From Prochlorococcus marinus XMU1411 (GTDB lineage: Bacteria; Cyanobacteriota; Cyanobacteriia; PCC-6307; Cyanobiaceae), in NCBI RefSeq assembly GCF_017696075.1, contig NZ_JAAORI010000006.1:1-64000 (forward strand): DNA of 64,000 bases, read 5' to 3'. The notes below the pieces were generated by a model. The model saw only the letters and a list, made by a program, of their open reading frames with translations, searched no databases and had not been told where the DNA came from. A program made the translations under genes and the position numbers. Positions 1-7,993 of this stretch are shown here, piece after piece (position 1 is the stretch's first letter; each line of letters opens with the position of its first letter).

Positions 1-57
1 CCCGCTATTTTGAGATGATCAACGATTGCGTCGAAGCTTTTTTTGATTATCTGGGTC
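1..57. other. Sequence at the left edge that does not match psaA
   Basis: Reading psaA on the minus strand, the expected protein holds through the residues TNES (bases 58-69) and then changes to unrelated residues and a TGA stop at 19-21. The bases stay open in one plus-strand frame from base 3 to a TAG at 66-68, and in another minus-strand frame. Unrelated coding DNA may therefore be joined here. A single indel does not restore psaA. It could be an assembly or amplification chimera, or a real rearrangement; the window cannot tell which. Confidence 0.6.
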
Positions 58-537
58 ACTCTCATTAGTAATTCCCCATGCTCGCCACATGTGGAATATT
101 CCTGAACTAATTTGAATACCGTTGTAGTTAGCACCAAGGTCAGCATTAAGCATTTCTTGACCAACGATTGCCCATACTTGCTGAGCTCCTGGTTTAACAT
201 GAGTTGGATCAGCTAACCAACCTGAGTAATTAGAAAATCTTGCTCCATGGAAAAATGCAGCACTCATCCATATAAAAATGACTGCAAGATGTCCAAAATG
301 AGCTGAGAAGATTTTTCTTGTTGCTTCTTCAGCATCGCCTGTATGCACATCGAAATCATGTGCATCAGCATGCAAATTCCAGATCCAAGTTGTAGTTTTT
401 GGACCTTTAGATAATTTACTTGACCAGAATCCTGGCTTATCTAATTTGGCAAAATCAATAGGTCTTGGATCGGCCTTGACAGGATCTTCCAAAACTTTTT
501 TGTTTTTTTCTCCACTTTCTGGTGGGCTGATGGTCAT
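19..537 (-). CDS. Photosystem I P700 apoprotein A1 (PsaA), truncated after about 160 residues
   Basis: PsaA is the large core subunit of photosystem I in the thylakoid membrane. With PsaB it binds P700 and most of the antenna chlorophyll. The start ATG at 537 gives the typical cyanobacterial N-terminus ([12 protein letters not shown]), then the stromal segment and the first membrane helix region (about residues 80-100, [22 protein letters not shown]). The family is about 750-770 residues, but only about 160 are present. The last 12 residues before the stop ([12 protein letters not shown]) do not resemble PsaA. psaB is normally next to psaA but lies outside the window. The gene is transcribed away from cobJ across a 334-bp gap. 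Identity is near certain; whether the truncation is biological is doubtful. Confidence 0.9.
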   Translation of the reverse strand: MTISPPESGEKNKKVLEDPVKADPRPIDFAKLDKPGFWSSKLSKGPKTTTWIWNLHADAHDFDVHTGDAEEATRKIFSAHFGHLAVIFIWMSAAFFHGARFSNYSGWLADPTHVKPGAQQVWAIVGQEMLNADLGANYNGIQISSGIFHMWRAWGITNESDPDNQKKLRRNR

Positions 538-871
538 CTAGCACCTCGAAAATAATTGACATTAAAGCCGATTGATCGGATCTTGAACCTATTTTTAATG
601 ATAATGTTCAAGAAAACGAATCCCTCGGAACTTTAGATATTCGTTTCAAAAATAATAAGGCAAAGATTCTTTCGTTATGCATTAACGTAACAAATGTTCT
701 AATGATTGTTACTATATGAATATTTTGTTAAATTCTTGTCTATGACTATATTATGAGTATTTTTACTCAAAATTTATATAAATTTCTTAAATTTTTTTTT
801 ATATTTCAAAGAAAATTTTTAAAATCCAGCGACAGGATATAATTTCAAAGTTACTATCAATAGTTTCTGAT
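538..871. other. Divergent intergenic region between psaA and cobJ
   Basis: This 334-bp AT-rich gap holds the start regions of psaA (minus) and cobJ (plus). I see no gene in it. It has two perfect 7-bp inverted repeats: CTTGAAC (582-588) with GTTCAAG (606-612), close to the psaA start, and GTAACAA (687-693) with TTGTTAC (706-712), about 150-175 bp upstream of psaA. No clear sigma-70 promoter could be assigned by eye. Confidence 0.5.
687..712. promoter_or_regulatory. Candidate operator dyad upstream of psaA
   Basis: GTAACAA at 687-693 and TTGTTAC at 706-712 form a perfect 7-bp inverted repeat with a 12-bp spacer, 150-175 bp upstream of the psaA start. Photosystem I genes of cyanobacteria are controlled by light through RpaB at HLR1 sites, which contain TTACA-type half sites. 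The present dyad is only loosely similar and inverted rather than direct, so the link is speculative. Confidence 0.3.
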
Positions 872-2674
872 TTGAAAGGTATTGCTATAGGTCTATCTAA
901 TAATTCAAAAGAAATTTTAAAAAGGCTTAAAAAAACCGAATTTGTCAACGATATATATATTGCAGGTTCTTCAAAAGATGATGGAAAGGAAAATGAAACT
1001 ATTCAAGTACAAAAACCTAGAGACATCTTACTTAAAAAATGGCAGGAGGTGGATTTAATAATTTTTATAGGCTCAATTGCTGCATCAATACGCATAATAA
1101 ATTCTTTTTTAACCTCTAAAGATCAAGATCCAGGTGTAATAGTTTTAGATAACAAATGTTCCAAGATAGTTCCTTTAATTGGCTTACATCAATCAAATAC
1201 TCAAAATATTGCATGTCAAGTTGCTAATTTATTTGGTGGCGAAATAATAGAGACTAATAATTCTATTGATCAAAGCTTCTTAAATCTTGATGCATTTGGG
1301 AATCAATGGGGTTGGAAAAGATCTGGCAACATAAATGATTGGTCAAAACTAGTAATTAAACAAGCTAATTACAAAGAAATATTTTGCAAACAATTATCTG
1401 GTAATACTTTATGGAAAACTTCAGAATCAGCTGAGATTATTAATCAAATTTATGAAATAGAAACTGAAAAACCAGATTCAACATTTCATGTAAGCATATT
1501 CAAAAATCATGAAACTACTTGGCATCCGCCCGTATTATGGGTTGGTATTGGATGCGAGAGAAATACGAACAAAGAATTAATAGAAAATTCTCTAAATAAT
1601 TTTTTGGAGTCAGGAAATTTATCACGGCAATCAATTGCTGGATTTGCAACTATTGATATTAAAAAAGATGAGAAAGGAATTTTAGAACTTGCGGAAGAAG
1701 AAAACTTACCTATAAAGTTTTTTAGTAAAGAAGATCTTTCAACAATAATTGTTCCAAATCCTTCAAGTGTTGTAGAAAAGGAAATTGGCATCCCCTCTGT
1801 AGCAGAAGCATCTTGCTTACTCGCAGCAGGAGAAGAATCAAAATTATTAGAAGAAAAAAGAATTTTTAAAAATCAATCTGGGGCAGTAACTATCGCTGTA
1901 GCAGAATCAAAAAATCAATATAATCCAACCCATGGCGAAATACATATTATTGGAAGTGGGCCTGGTGATATCTCCTTCCTAACCAGTAATGCAAAAAAAG
2001 CACTTTCAAGATGTACCGTTTGGATCGGATACAAAATGTATTTAGATTTAATTAAGTCATTAAAAAGGAGTGACCAAGTTTTAATTGAAAGTAAACTTAC
2101 TGAAGAAAAAGAGAGATGTAGTAAAGCAATTAAACTAGCTGAGGAAGGAATAAAAGTGGCTTTAATTTCTTCGGGTGAATCTGGATTTTATGGCATGGCA
2201 GGTTTACTTTTAGAATTACTTCAAAAAATCAAAAAAGAATATAGACCTTACTTTGAAGTACATCCAGGTATAAGTAGTGTTCAATTAGCGGCTGCGATTA
2301 GTGGAGCACCACTTATGAATGACTTTTGTTCTGTAAGCTTAAGCGATAAATTAACTCCATGGTCTTTAATAGAAAAAAGAATTGAAGGAGCTCTTGTAGG
2401 TGACTTTGTAATAGCTTTATTTAATCCTCAATCCATTGAAAGAAATTGGCAGCTAAAAAGTGTAATTGATATATGTTTACAATTTAGGCATGGTGATACT
2501 CCAGTTTTAATAGCTAGACAAGTAGGGCGAGAAAATCAAACCAAAAATTTTTTCACTTTAAACACCATGCCTTTTAAGGAGATTGATATGTTATCAATCA
2601 TTATTATTGGCAATTCTCAAACAACCTTAGTTGACGAAATATTTCTCACTCCCAGAGGATATTTACAAAATTAA
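872..2674 (+). CDS. CbiG-CobJ fusion, precorrin-3B C17-methyltransferase
   Basis: This bifunctional corrinoid (B12 or pseudo-B12) biosynthesis enzyme acts in the cytoplasm. The N-terminal half resembles CbiG/CobE: an N-terminal domain (about residues 1-150) and a core around 222-350 with LWVGIGCERNT and GIPSVAEASCLLAAG. These promote ring opening of the cobalt-precorrin lactone. From about residue 355 comes the SAM-dependent C17-methyltransferase CobJ/CbiH, with GSGPGD near its start and an ALISSGESGFYGM-type motif. The 600-residue length fits both modules. The start is TTG at 872, where homology begins (KGIAIGLS). CbiG-CobJ fusions are common in cyanobacteria. It is divergent from psaA, and a HAD phosphatase gene follows on the same strand. 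Confidence 0.92.
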   Translation: MKGIAIGLSNNSKEILKRLKKTEFVNDIYIAGSSKDDGKENETIQVQKPRDILLKKWQEVDLIIFIGSIAASIRIINSFLTSKDQDPGVIVLDNKCSKIVPLIGLHQSNTQNIACQVANLFGGEIIETNNSIDQSFLNLDAFGNQWGWKRSGNINDWSKLVIKQANYKEIFCKQLSGNTLWKTSESAEIINQIYEIETEKPDSTFHVSIFKNHETTWHPPVLWVGIGCERNTNKELIENSLNNFLESGNLSRQSIAGFATIDIKKDEKGILELAEEENLPIKFFSKEDLSTIIVPNPSSVVEKEIGIPSVAEASCLLAAGEESKLLEEKRIFKNQSGAVTIAVAESKNQYNPTHGEIHIIGSGPGDISFLTSNAKKALSRCTVWIGYKMYLDLIKSLKRSDQVLIESKLTEEKERCSKAIKLAEEGIKVALISSGESGFYGMAGLLLELLQKIKKEYRPYFEVHPGISSVQLAAAISGAPLMNDFCSVSLSDKLTPWSLIEKRIEGALVGDFVIALFNPQSIERNWQLKSVIDICLQFRHGDTPVLIARQVGRENQTKNFFTLNTMPFKEIDMLSIIIIGNSQTTLVDEIFLTPRGYLQN

Positions 2675-2766
2675 GTTCAAATAATCCATAATTTTTTAAA
2701 TAGAATGTTTTTCTTTGCTTTTTCTTTATAAGAATACTAATCTTTGGTAAAAGAAAAAAAAATTCG

Positions 2767-3555
2767 TTGGAAAAAATTGGTTTAATTTTATTCGATATAG
2801 ATGGTGTAATACGCAGCGTAGAAAACAGTTATAGACTTTCATTAAAAAAAACAGTTCACAAATTTTCAGGATGGGAGCCAAGTTATATAGATATTGATAA
2901 TGCAAAAAATGAAGGGATTTGGAATAATGACTGGGATTTAAGTTTAGAACTGATTAAAAGATTTATAAAAAAAGAAAAATTAAATCTTGAAATACCGCGC
3001 AGGGAAGTAATAGTAAAGTGTTTTGAAAAGTTTTACTTTGGAGGAGATCCCAGTAAAGAAAGTAAAAATTGGTTGGGTTTCATAACAAATGAGGAGTTAT
3101 TAGTTGATAAAAAGTTTTTTGATTCATTAGAAATAAAAGGAATAATTTGGGGTTTTGTGAGTGGTGCAGAGTCTGCTTCTGCAAAATTTGTTTTAGAAAA
3201 AAGAATTGGATTAAAATCACCCCCATTAATATCTATGGGAGATGCTCCTGATAAGCCTAATCCTGAAGGTTTGATTAGATTATCAAAAAAGCTTATTGGG
3301 AATAAACTTGGCGCATCAAATATTCCCATTGCTTATGTTGGCGATACTATTGCAGATATTAATACGGTTATAAATGCCAGGAAGGAAATACCTTCTCAGA
3401 AATTTATAAGTATTGGAATAGCTCCTCCTCATTTACATTTAAATTCCCGATTAAAAGAACGTAATTCATACGAAAAAAATCTAGAGAAAGCAGGCGCAGA
3501 CTTGATTTTAAATTCTATTAATGACCTAAAAAATATTAATCTTGAATTATTTTAA
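2767..3555 (+). CDS. HAD superfamily hydrolase (subfamily IA, cyanobacterial TIGR01548-like)
   Basis: This is a predicted phosphatase or phosphotransferase of the haloacid dehalogenase superfamily, substrate unknown. Motif I is LFDIDGVIR near residue 8, with both catalytic aspartates. A Ser/Gly motif (GFVSGAES) lies near residue 133, and the terminal acidic motif is YVGDTIADINT near residue 198. About 262 residues is normal for subfamily IA with a helical cap. The start is TTG at 2767; the first HAD strand follows at once, so an upstream start is unlikely. It lies 92 bp after cobJ on the same strand and may share its transcript. A similar HAD family is found in many cyanobacteria, but I do not know its substrate. 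Confidence 0.8.
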   Translation: MEKIGLILFDIDGVIRSVENSYRLSLKKTVHKFSGWEPSYIDIDNAKNEGIWNNDWDLSLELIKRFIKKEKLNLEIPRREVIVKCFEKFYFGGDPSKESKNWLGFITNEELLVDKKFFDSLEIKGIIWGFVSGAESASAKFVLEKRIGLKSPPLISMGDAPDKPNPEGLIRLSKKLIGNKLGASNIPIAYVGDTIADINTVINARKEIPSQKFISIGIAPPHLHLNSRLKERNSYEKNLEKAGADLILNSINDLKNINLELF

Positions 3556-3692
3556 AAAATATAAATTCAAAAAATATTTATCAATTAATGAGAAGGAGGA
3601 GTTTAGAGTGAAACTATTTGAAAGCAATTAGAACTAGTTGGAGCTAAAGGGAAGTATAAAAAATAAGGAAGGAGGATTTTCTTCCCTGAATC

Positions 3693-3713
3693 CAACACCC
3701 TCTGCTTTTACTG
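3693..3713 (+). repeat. Left copy of an imperfect 21-bp direct repeat
   Basis: It shares 19 of 21 bases with 6000-6020 on the same strand, including the uninterrupted core ACCCTCTGCT; the mismatches are at repeat positions 4 and 15. The two copies enclose the deacetylase and formyltransferase genes. Such repeats could be remnants of an integration event, but the repeat is not a copy of the tRNA-Ser 3' end. Confidence 0.5.
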
Positions 3714-3783
3714 CAATTTGGTCTACCTAATTTGAAAGATATAGGACGGTATAGTTCTCGCAGAATAATTTTCAAAAAGGAAG

Positions 3784-3826
3784 TTTGATAATATCAAAAA
3801 TCAACAATAGCAGAGTCTCACTCTGC
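3784..3826 (-). terminator. Two adjacent stem-loops, candidate terminator of the formyltransferase-deacetylase operon
   Basis: On the minus strand, downstream of the deacetylase stop, comes a GCAGAGT/ACTCTGC stem of 7 bp with a 3-base loop (3810-3826). A T-rich stretch follows, then a second perfect stem TTTGATA/TATCAAA with one central base (3784-3798). The first hairpin has GC content unusual for this region. The T tract after it is interrupted, so this is at best a moderate intrinsic terminator. Confidence 0.4.
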
Positions 3827-3859
3827 CGAGTAGATAAAATATTGCATTAAAAAAAAGGA

Positions 3860-4801
3860 TTATCTCTTTAAAAATAGTTCCCTAATTTGATTACAATCAT
3901 ATCTAGGAATCTCAAATAGATTATTTTTTATAGTCTCCTTATTAATACTTCTTTGTTCTACTGAAATTGCATTATGGTAATTAACTTCTTTCAATAATCT
4001 TAAAGTATTTTGGTTATAACTTTTTCTCCCTCCATATGGATAACAAAATGAATTAATATCTTCTGAGATTAAGTCTTCAAGAAATTTCTTTGAACTAGAT
4101 AATTCTTCTTTTTGGTTTTTTTTATCTAATCTTGATAATAAAGTATGTGATACTCCATGACTTCCTATCTCAAAACCCATTTCAGATATTTCTTTAATTT
4201 CATCAAATGAGAGATATAAATCCTCAGCTTTTTTTAAAATTCCTAATTTTCTTATTATTTCATTAAGTAAAACATCTCTCACTCCAATTGATCCATAAAA
4301 ATTAATTAAACGTTTGAACTCTTTTATTTTTGTATTAGCATCAAATCTTGAATAAGCATTTTTATAATTTTCTTTTTCAATCTCATAATTATTATGATCT
4401 GTTATTGAAATATCTAAATGATTACATGCTTCAAAAAGCAAATCTAATGAATTTTCACCTTCTTTAGATAATATTAAATGTGCCTTATGAACATGGAGTA
4501 TTTCATTATTTAAATAGGGTTGAGTAGGTATATAAAATGTACCTTTAGTAATACCTAAATTTTTTAAGATTTTTGCTGCATTTAAATGGTCTTTTAATCC
4601 ATCATCAAAAGTAAGCAAAATGACTTTATTTAAATCTTCATCTTTTTTGAGAGAATTAATTGCCTCAGTTACATTTTTAAATTCATAACCTAAACTAATT
4701 AAATTTTTTATTTCTTTTGCGAAATCATCAATTTCCTTATGTTTTGAATAGGGAAAATTTAAATCAAATTTCCTTACATAATGGAACATTAATGCTTTCA
4801 T
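3860..4801 (-). CDS. Polysaccharide deacetylase family protein (NodB homology domain)
   Basis: This is a predicted metal-dependent carbohydrate N-deacetylase (carbohydrate esterase family 4). It has LTFDDG near residue 62 with the catalytic aspartates, SHGVSH near residue 211 with the two metal-binding histidines, and CYPYGG near residue 251. All key motifs are intact, so it is probably active. The chosen start is ATG at 4801 (KALMFHYVRK), four bases after the stop of the upstream formyltransferase; an in-frame start at 4843 would overlap that gene. The protein is then 313 residues with no obvious signal peptide. Pairing with a formyltransferase suggests modification of an amino sugar in a surface polysaccharide (inference). 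The pair is probably accessory, since it sits between repeats beside a tRNA. Confidence 0.85.
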   Translation of the reverse strand: MKALMFHYVRKFDLNFPYSKHKEIDDFAKEIKNLISLGYEFKNVTEAINSLKKDEDLNKVILLTFDDGLKDHLNAAKILKNLGITKGTFYIPTQPYLNNEILHVHKAHLILSKEGENSLDLLFEACNHLDISITDHNNYEIEKENYKNAYSRFDANTKIKEFKRLINFYGSIGVRDVLLNEIIRKLGILKKAEDLYLSFDEIKEISEMGFEIGSHGVSHTLLSRLDKKNQKEELSSSKKFLEDLISEDINSFCYPYGGRKSYNQNTLRLLKEVNYHNAISVEQRSINKETIKNNLFEIPRYDCNQIRELFLKR

Positions 4802-4805
4802 AATT

Positions 4806-5633
4806 TCAAGTTTTAAGCCAATCTTGTTCCCTGATAGGTACATTATTGCATCTATCTTTTTGATTTAAAAGATATTGATCAAGCATACCGTTTTGAAAAT
4901 TATTATACATTTTAATTACACTTTCCCTAGAAAAGTCAGATTTTTTATAAATTAGCCTTTTACTATTTTTATTAGTATTATTTTTTACAGGATCTTCTAA
5001 ACCAAATTGCAAGTTTCTCTCAGCAATTTTTGAATAGGTCTTAAAAGAATGAATTAAGAATCTATTTGATAATTGATGAAATGAATCAGTAACATTAATT
5101 ATTGGTCTTGTTTGATGTATGATTTCTCCAGTATCAATGCCTTCATCAAGATACATAAAAGTACTTCCTGCATATTCAGGCTCATTGTTTACAAAAGGAA
5201 AATAATTAGTACCTGCACCCCTGTAATAAGGACTTAAACCTAAATGGAGATTCAAAATCTTCCTTTTAAAGGTATTAATAATTTCGCCTTTTATTATTGA
5301 CGTACCGAAAACCAAAATTTGCCTTGGATTTATTTCTTTTAGAATCTCAAGACAATCTTTACTTGAAAACCAAAACTTTGGAACAATATCTGAGATAGAT
5401 TTTATTTTGTTTTGCATATTTATGTATAGTTCGAAGAAATCTTTTTCTGCAAGCGATCTTGCTTCTAAATGACCTAATTCAACAACATTATTTTTCCTTT
5501 TCTCTACCAATTCATTCAGAGGCGAACCTTCTTCATGAAAAACTTTTACTAAATCTAAGTTTATATTATTGTTTATAATCGCTGCAAATGCTTTATGTCT
5601 AAGTGAACTGGAAGTAAAAATTACTGTAGACAT
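4806..5633 (-). CDS. Formyltransferase family protein (Fmt/PurN-type fold)
   Basis: This is a predicted formyl-tetrahydrofolate-dependent transferase. The catalytic signature is present: NLHLGLSPYYRGAG near residue 128 supplies the conserved Asn and His, and DEGIDTGEI near residue 165 supplies the Asp. The remaining C-terminus does not look like the RNA-binding domain of methionyl-tRNA formyltransferase, so I do not call it Fmt. It is 275 residues and starts at ATG 5633. It is the first gene of a two-gene operon with the deacetylase, four bases apart. A likely role is N-formylation of an amino sugar nucleotide for surface glycans (inference). Other formyl-transfer reactions on small molecules cannot be excluded. 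Confidence 0.75.
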   Translation of the reverse strand: MSTVIFTSSSLRHKAFAAIINNNINLDLVKVFHEEGSPLNELVEKRKNNVVELGHLEARSLAEKDFFELYINMQNKIKSISDIVPKFWFSSKDCLEILKEINPRQILVFGTSIIKGEIINTFKRKILNLHLGLSPYYRGAGTNYFPFVNNEPEYAGSTFMYLDEGIDTGEIIHQTRPIINVTDSFHQLSNRFLIHSFKTYSKIAERNLQFGLEDPVKNNTNKNSKRLIYKKSDFSRESVIKMYNNFQNGMLDQYLLNQKDRCNNVPIREQDWLKT

Positions 5634-5801
5634 TAATTTTATAAATTAAGCAATAATAGCATTCAGAAGATTGTGAACATAAAAGAAGGTCTCTGATCTT
5701 TCTATTTATGGAAACATATCACTATAAATTGCTACTAGGGCGTATCATATACGATGCTCTTCAATAATACGGTGAGGGAGGAAATCGGACTGGAAATATT
5801 T

Positions 5802-5841
5802 GGCAACGCTAGGCAACCATAGGCAACGTTAGACAATCAAA
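5802..5841 (+). repeat. Short tandem repeat, period 10, about four units
   Basis: The units are GGCAACGCTA, GGCAACCATA, GGCAACGTTA and a degenerate GACAATCAAA. A period of about one helical turn puts the repeated GGCAAC on one face of the DNA, which suits cooperative protein binding. Function is unknown. Confidence 0.7.
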
Positions 5842-5861
5842 TTTATAAATTTTTATTTTTA

Positions 5862-5949
5862 CTCACAACATTTCTCTGCAAAAGGATTACTATTACTTGA
5901 GAAAATAAAAATCTAAAAATTGTTAGCCTCACAACATAGCTCACAACAT
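5862..5949 (+). repeat. Three direct copies of CTCACAACAT
   Basis: Exact copies occur at 5862-5871, 5928-5937 and 5940-5949; the last two start 12 bases apart. A partial inverted version follows near 5967-5976. Clustered short direct repeats next to a tRNA 3' end resemble the arm-type sites of tyrosine integrases, but no integrase gene is present. Confidence 0.6.
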
Positions 5950-5999
5950 GATTTAGTAAATTATGGCATTGTGAGACAGCCATAGGCTTAAAGAATTAT

Positions 6000-6020
6000 C
6001 AATACCCTCTGCTATTACTG
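6000..6020 (+). repeat. Right copy of an imperfect 21-bp direct repeat
   Basis: It matches 3693-3713 at 19 of 21 bases and lies 41 bp from the 3' end of tRNA-Ser. See the left copy. Confidence 0.5.
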
Positions 6021-6060
6021 ATTTTTTTATTTCGTCACATCCTCAGGCAACAGATTGGGA

Positions 6061-6149
6061 CGGAGAGGGAGGGATTCGAACCCTCGACAAAAGTTACCTC
6101 CTGTAACTCCTTAGCAGGGAGCCGCTTTCAACCACTCAGCCACCTCTCC
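6061..6149 (-). tRNA. tRNA-Ser (anticodon GCU)
   Basis: On the minus strand the acceptor arm GGAGAGG pairs with CCTCTCC, with discriminator G at 6061. The anticodon loop contains GCT, the long variable arm is typical of serine tRNA, and the T arm has GGTTCGAATCC. CCA is not encoded. Its 3' end faces the repeat-rich accessory block. Confidence 0.95.
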
Positions 6150-6210
6150 AGTTCTTATACATTATCAATATTTTTGCAAACATTCAAAATTTTTTATTTA
6201 ATCGAAATGT

Positions 6211-7410
6211 CTAATCAACCTGAACTCTTGGCAATCTATTTTTAAACGAACAAATAATTTCCCATGGAATAGTGTTAGATTCTCTTGCCCAGTCAACGGG
6301 AGAAATTGTTTTGTCTCCGTCAGATCCTAACAATAGCATCGTACTACCAATTTTAATATCATTTGAACCTGTTATGTCTACCATCATTTGATCCATAGTT
6401 ATAGAACCAACTTGCGGATAAAGTTTACTATTGTGCATAACATTTATCTTTCCTGAGAGTTTCCTTGGGACTCCATCGGCATAACCAATACTTAATACAG
6501 CTAACTTAGTTTTTCTACTGCTAACAAATTTTCCTCCATAACTTACACTTACCCCTTTATCAATAATTCTTATAAACGCTACTTTGACCTTTAAAAATAA
6601 AGCTGGGTTAAGCGATAAATTTTTATGAATTGTCGAAATAGGACTATATCCATACATAGAAAGCCCAACTCTTACCATATGAAAATGAAAATCTTTATTT
6701 AGAAGCATGCCCGCAGAATTAGCCAAATGAATCTTAATATTGTGATTCCTATCAATATTTATTTGGTTTAATAATTCCTCAAACTTCTTTCTTTGCAATT
6801 GCGAACTACTTTTAGCTTCTGATGAGTTTTTATCATCTGCAGATGATAAATGACTGTAAATCCCCTCTATAGAAATATTTTCAAAAGATTTTATTTTTTC
6901 AAATTGCTGAACAAATTTATTATATTCAAACCCTAATCTTGACATTCCTGTATCAACTTTTAAATGTAAAGGAAATCTCAAACCAAAGTGGTTACCAATA
7001 TTATTACAAATTAAACATTCTCTTAAACTACTGATAGTTGGCATAAGATCATTTTTAAAAGATATTATTAAATCCCTTTTCGTATAAAGATTACCAAGGA
7101 TAAGAATTGGTTTTTTAATCCCAGAAGAACGAAGCTTAATACCTTCTTTTAAAGTTGCAACTCCTAGTTGGGAAGCCCCACCTTTGATAGCATATTCAGC
7201 AACTACTTTCGCATCATGTCCATATCCATCAGCTTTAACCACTGCCATAAATTGACAGCTTTTACTTAATTTTGATCTTAACTGTCTGACATTTGATTCC
7301 AATGCTTTTCCACTAACTTCAATCCATGCTCTTTGTTTCGGATCTATATCTTTTTCAAAAGTTGAATTTTTGTCAAAATTAAATCCCTGAATTGTTTGCT
7401 GAATTTGCAT
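6211..7410 (-). CDS. Alanine racemase
   Basis: This PLP-dependent enzyme interconverts L- and D-alanine for peptidoglycan precursors in the cytoplasm. The PLP lysine is K59 in VVKADGYGHD. The second catalytic tyrosine is in VSYGGKF, followed by LSIGYADGVPRKL, and MDQMMVDITG lies near the C-terminus. The 399 residues include an N-terminal extension of about 25 residues over the family norm. The start used is ATG at 7410; a downstream start is possible but none is clearly better. It is divergent from the HNH nuclease gene, with start codons 69 bp apart, and tRNA-Ser lies downstream on the same strand. Confidence 0.93.
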   Translation of the reverse strand: MQIQQTIQGFNFDKNSTFEKDIDPKQRAWIEVSGKALESNVRQLRSKLSKSCQFMAVVKADGYGHDAKVVAEYAIKGGASQLGVATLKEGIKLRSSGIKKPILILGNLYTKRDLIISFKNDLMPTISSLRECLICNNIGNHFGLRFPLHLKVDTGMSRLGFEYNKFVQQFEKIKSFENISIEGIYSHLSSADDKNSSEAKSSSQLQRKKFEELLNQINIDRNHNIKIHLANSAGMLLNKDFHFHMVRVGLSMYGYSPISTIHKNLSLNPALFLKVKVAFIRIIDKGVSVSYGGKFVSSRKTKLAVLSIGYADGVPRKLSGKINVMHNSKLYPQVGSITMDQMMVDITGSNDIKIGSTMLLLGSDGDKTISPVDWARESNTIPWEIICSFKNRLPRVQVD

Positions 7411-7478
7411 TAACTTTGCACAATTATATGCGTTTATTGAAATATACAGTTAGCATGACATGTAAATTGTATTTTGGC

Positions 7479-7985
7479 ATGGGCCAGACTCTAGTTTTAA
7501 ATGCATCTTATGAACCTTTAAACATTACTTCTTGGAAAAGAGCAGTTATTTTAATGATAAAAGGTAAAGCAGAAAGTTTAGAGGAAGATAAATCTTATTC
7601 AATACATTGCGGCAGAAAATTACCTACAGTTATAAGACTTCGTTACTACGTAAAAGTACCTTTTAGAGAAGTTTCCTTAACAAGAAAAAATATTCTTCTT
7701 AGGGATAATAATGCATGCCAATACTGTAACTATAGGGGTAGTGATTTATCAATCGATCATGTTCTCCCTAGAAGCAGAGGTGGGACTGATAACTGGGAAA
7801 ATGTTACTACGGCATGTCTTAGATGTAACGTCCAAAAAGGTAATCGGACTCCAGAAGAAGCAAATATGCCTTTAAAGCGTAAACCTTACCGTCCACTAAG
7901 TAATCTTAATTTTGAGGCGACAAGACAAATTGATTCTGGCAGACATAAAGAATGGAGTAAATATGTAATAGGCGTTGCAATATAA
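7479..7985 (+). CDS. HNH endonuclease family protein
   Basis: This 168-residue protein has a central HNH domain (from about residue 80): CQYCNYRGSDLSIDH, PRSRGGTDNWENV, then CLRCNVQKGN. The two CxxC pairs would bind a structural zinc, and the His-Asn-His residues are in place for metal-dependent DNA cleavage. The N-terminus QTLVLNASYEPLN is typical of a widespread cyanobacterial HNH family. I chose ATG at 7479 because homology begins there; a longer in-frame start at 7392 would overlap the divergent alr gene. It converges on prfA with an 8-bp gap. The cellular role of this family is not established. Confidence 0.87.
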   Translation: MGQTLVLNASYEPLNITSWKRAVILMIKGKAESLEEDKSYSIHCGRKLPTVIRLRYYVKVPFREVSLTRKNILLRDNNACQYCNYRGSDLSIDHVLPRSRGGTDNWENVTTACLRCNVQKGNRTPEEANMPLKRKPYRPLSNLNFEATRQIDSGRHKEWSKYVIGVAI

Positions 7986-7993
7986 ATAAAATT

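Larger units (their letters stand above)
3556..3859. other. Gene-free left flank of the tRNA-Ser-linked accessory block
   Basis: This 304-bp gap lies between the converging HAD and deacetylase genes. No open frame of note was found. It holds a 21-bp stretch (3693-3713) that recurs imperfectly at 6000-6020 beside tRNA-Ser, a small GGAAG/CTTCC stem (3667-3671 with 3681-3685), and two stem-loops near the deacetylase end (3784-3798 and 3810-3826). This is unusually long for a convergent gap in this window, where most are under 30 bp. Confidence 0.55.
5634..6060. other. Repeat-rich gene-free gap at the 3' side of tRNA-Ser
   Basis: These 427 bases carry no convincing gene and no recognisable integrase remnant. 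They hold three direct 10-bp units starting GGCAAC (5802-5831) with a degenerate fourth (to 5841), three copies of CTCACAACAT (5862-5871, 5928-5937, 5940-5949), the right copy of a 21-bp repeat (6000-6020), and a small hairpin CGTAT/ATACG near 5740-5755. The gap includes the start region of the formyltransferase operon. The repeat density is much higher than in other gaps here. Confidence 0.55.
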
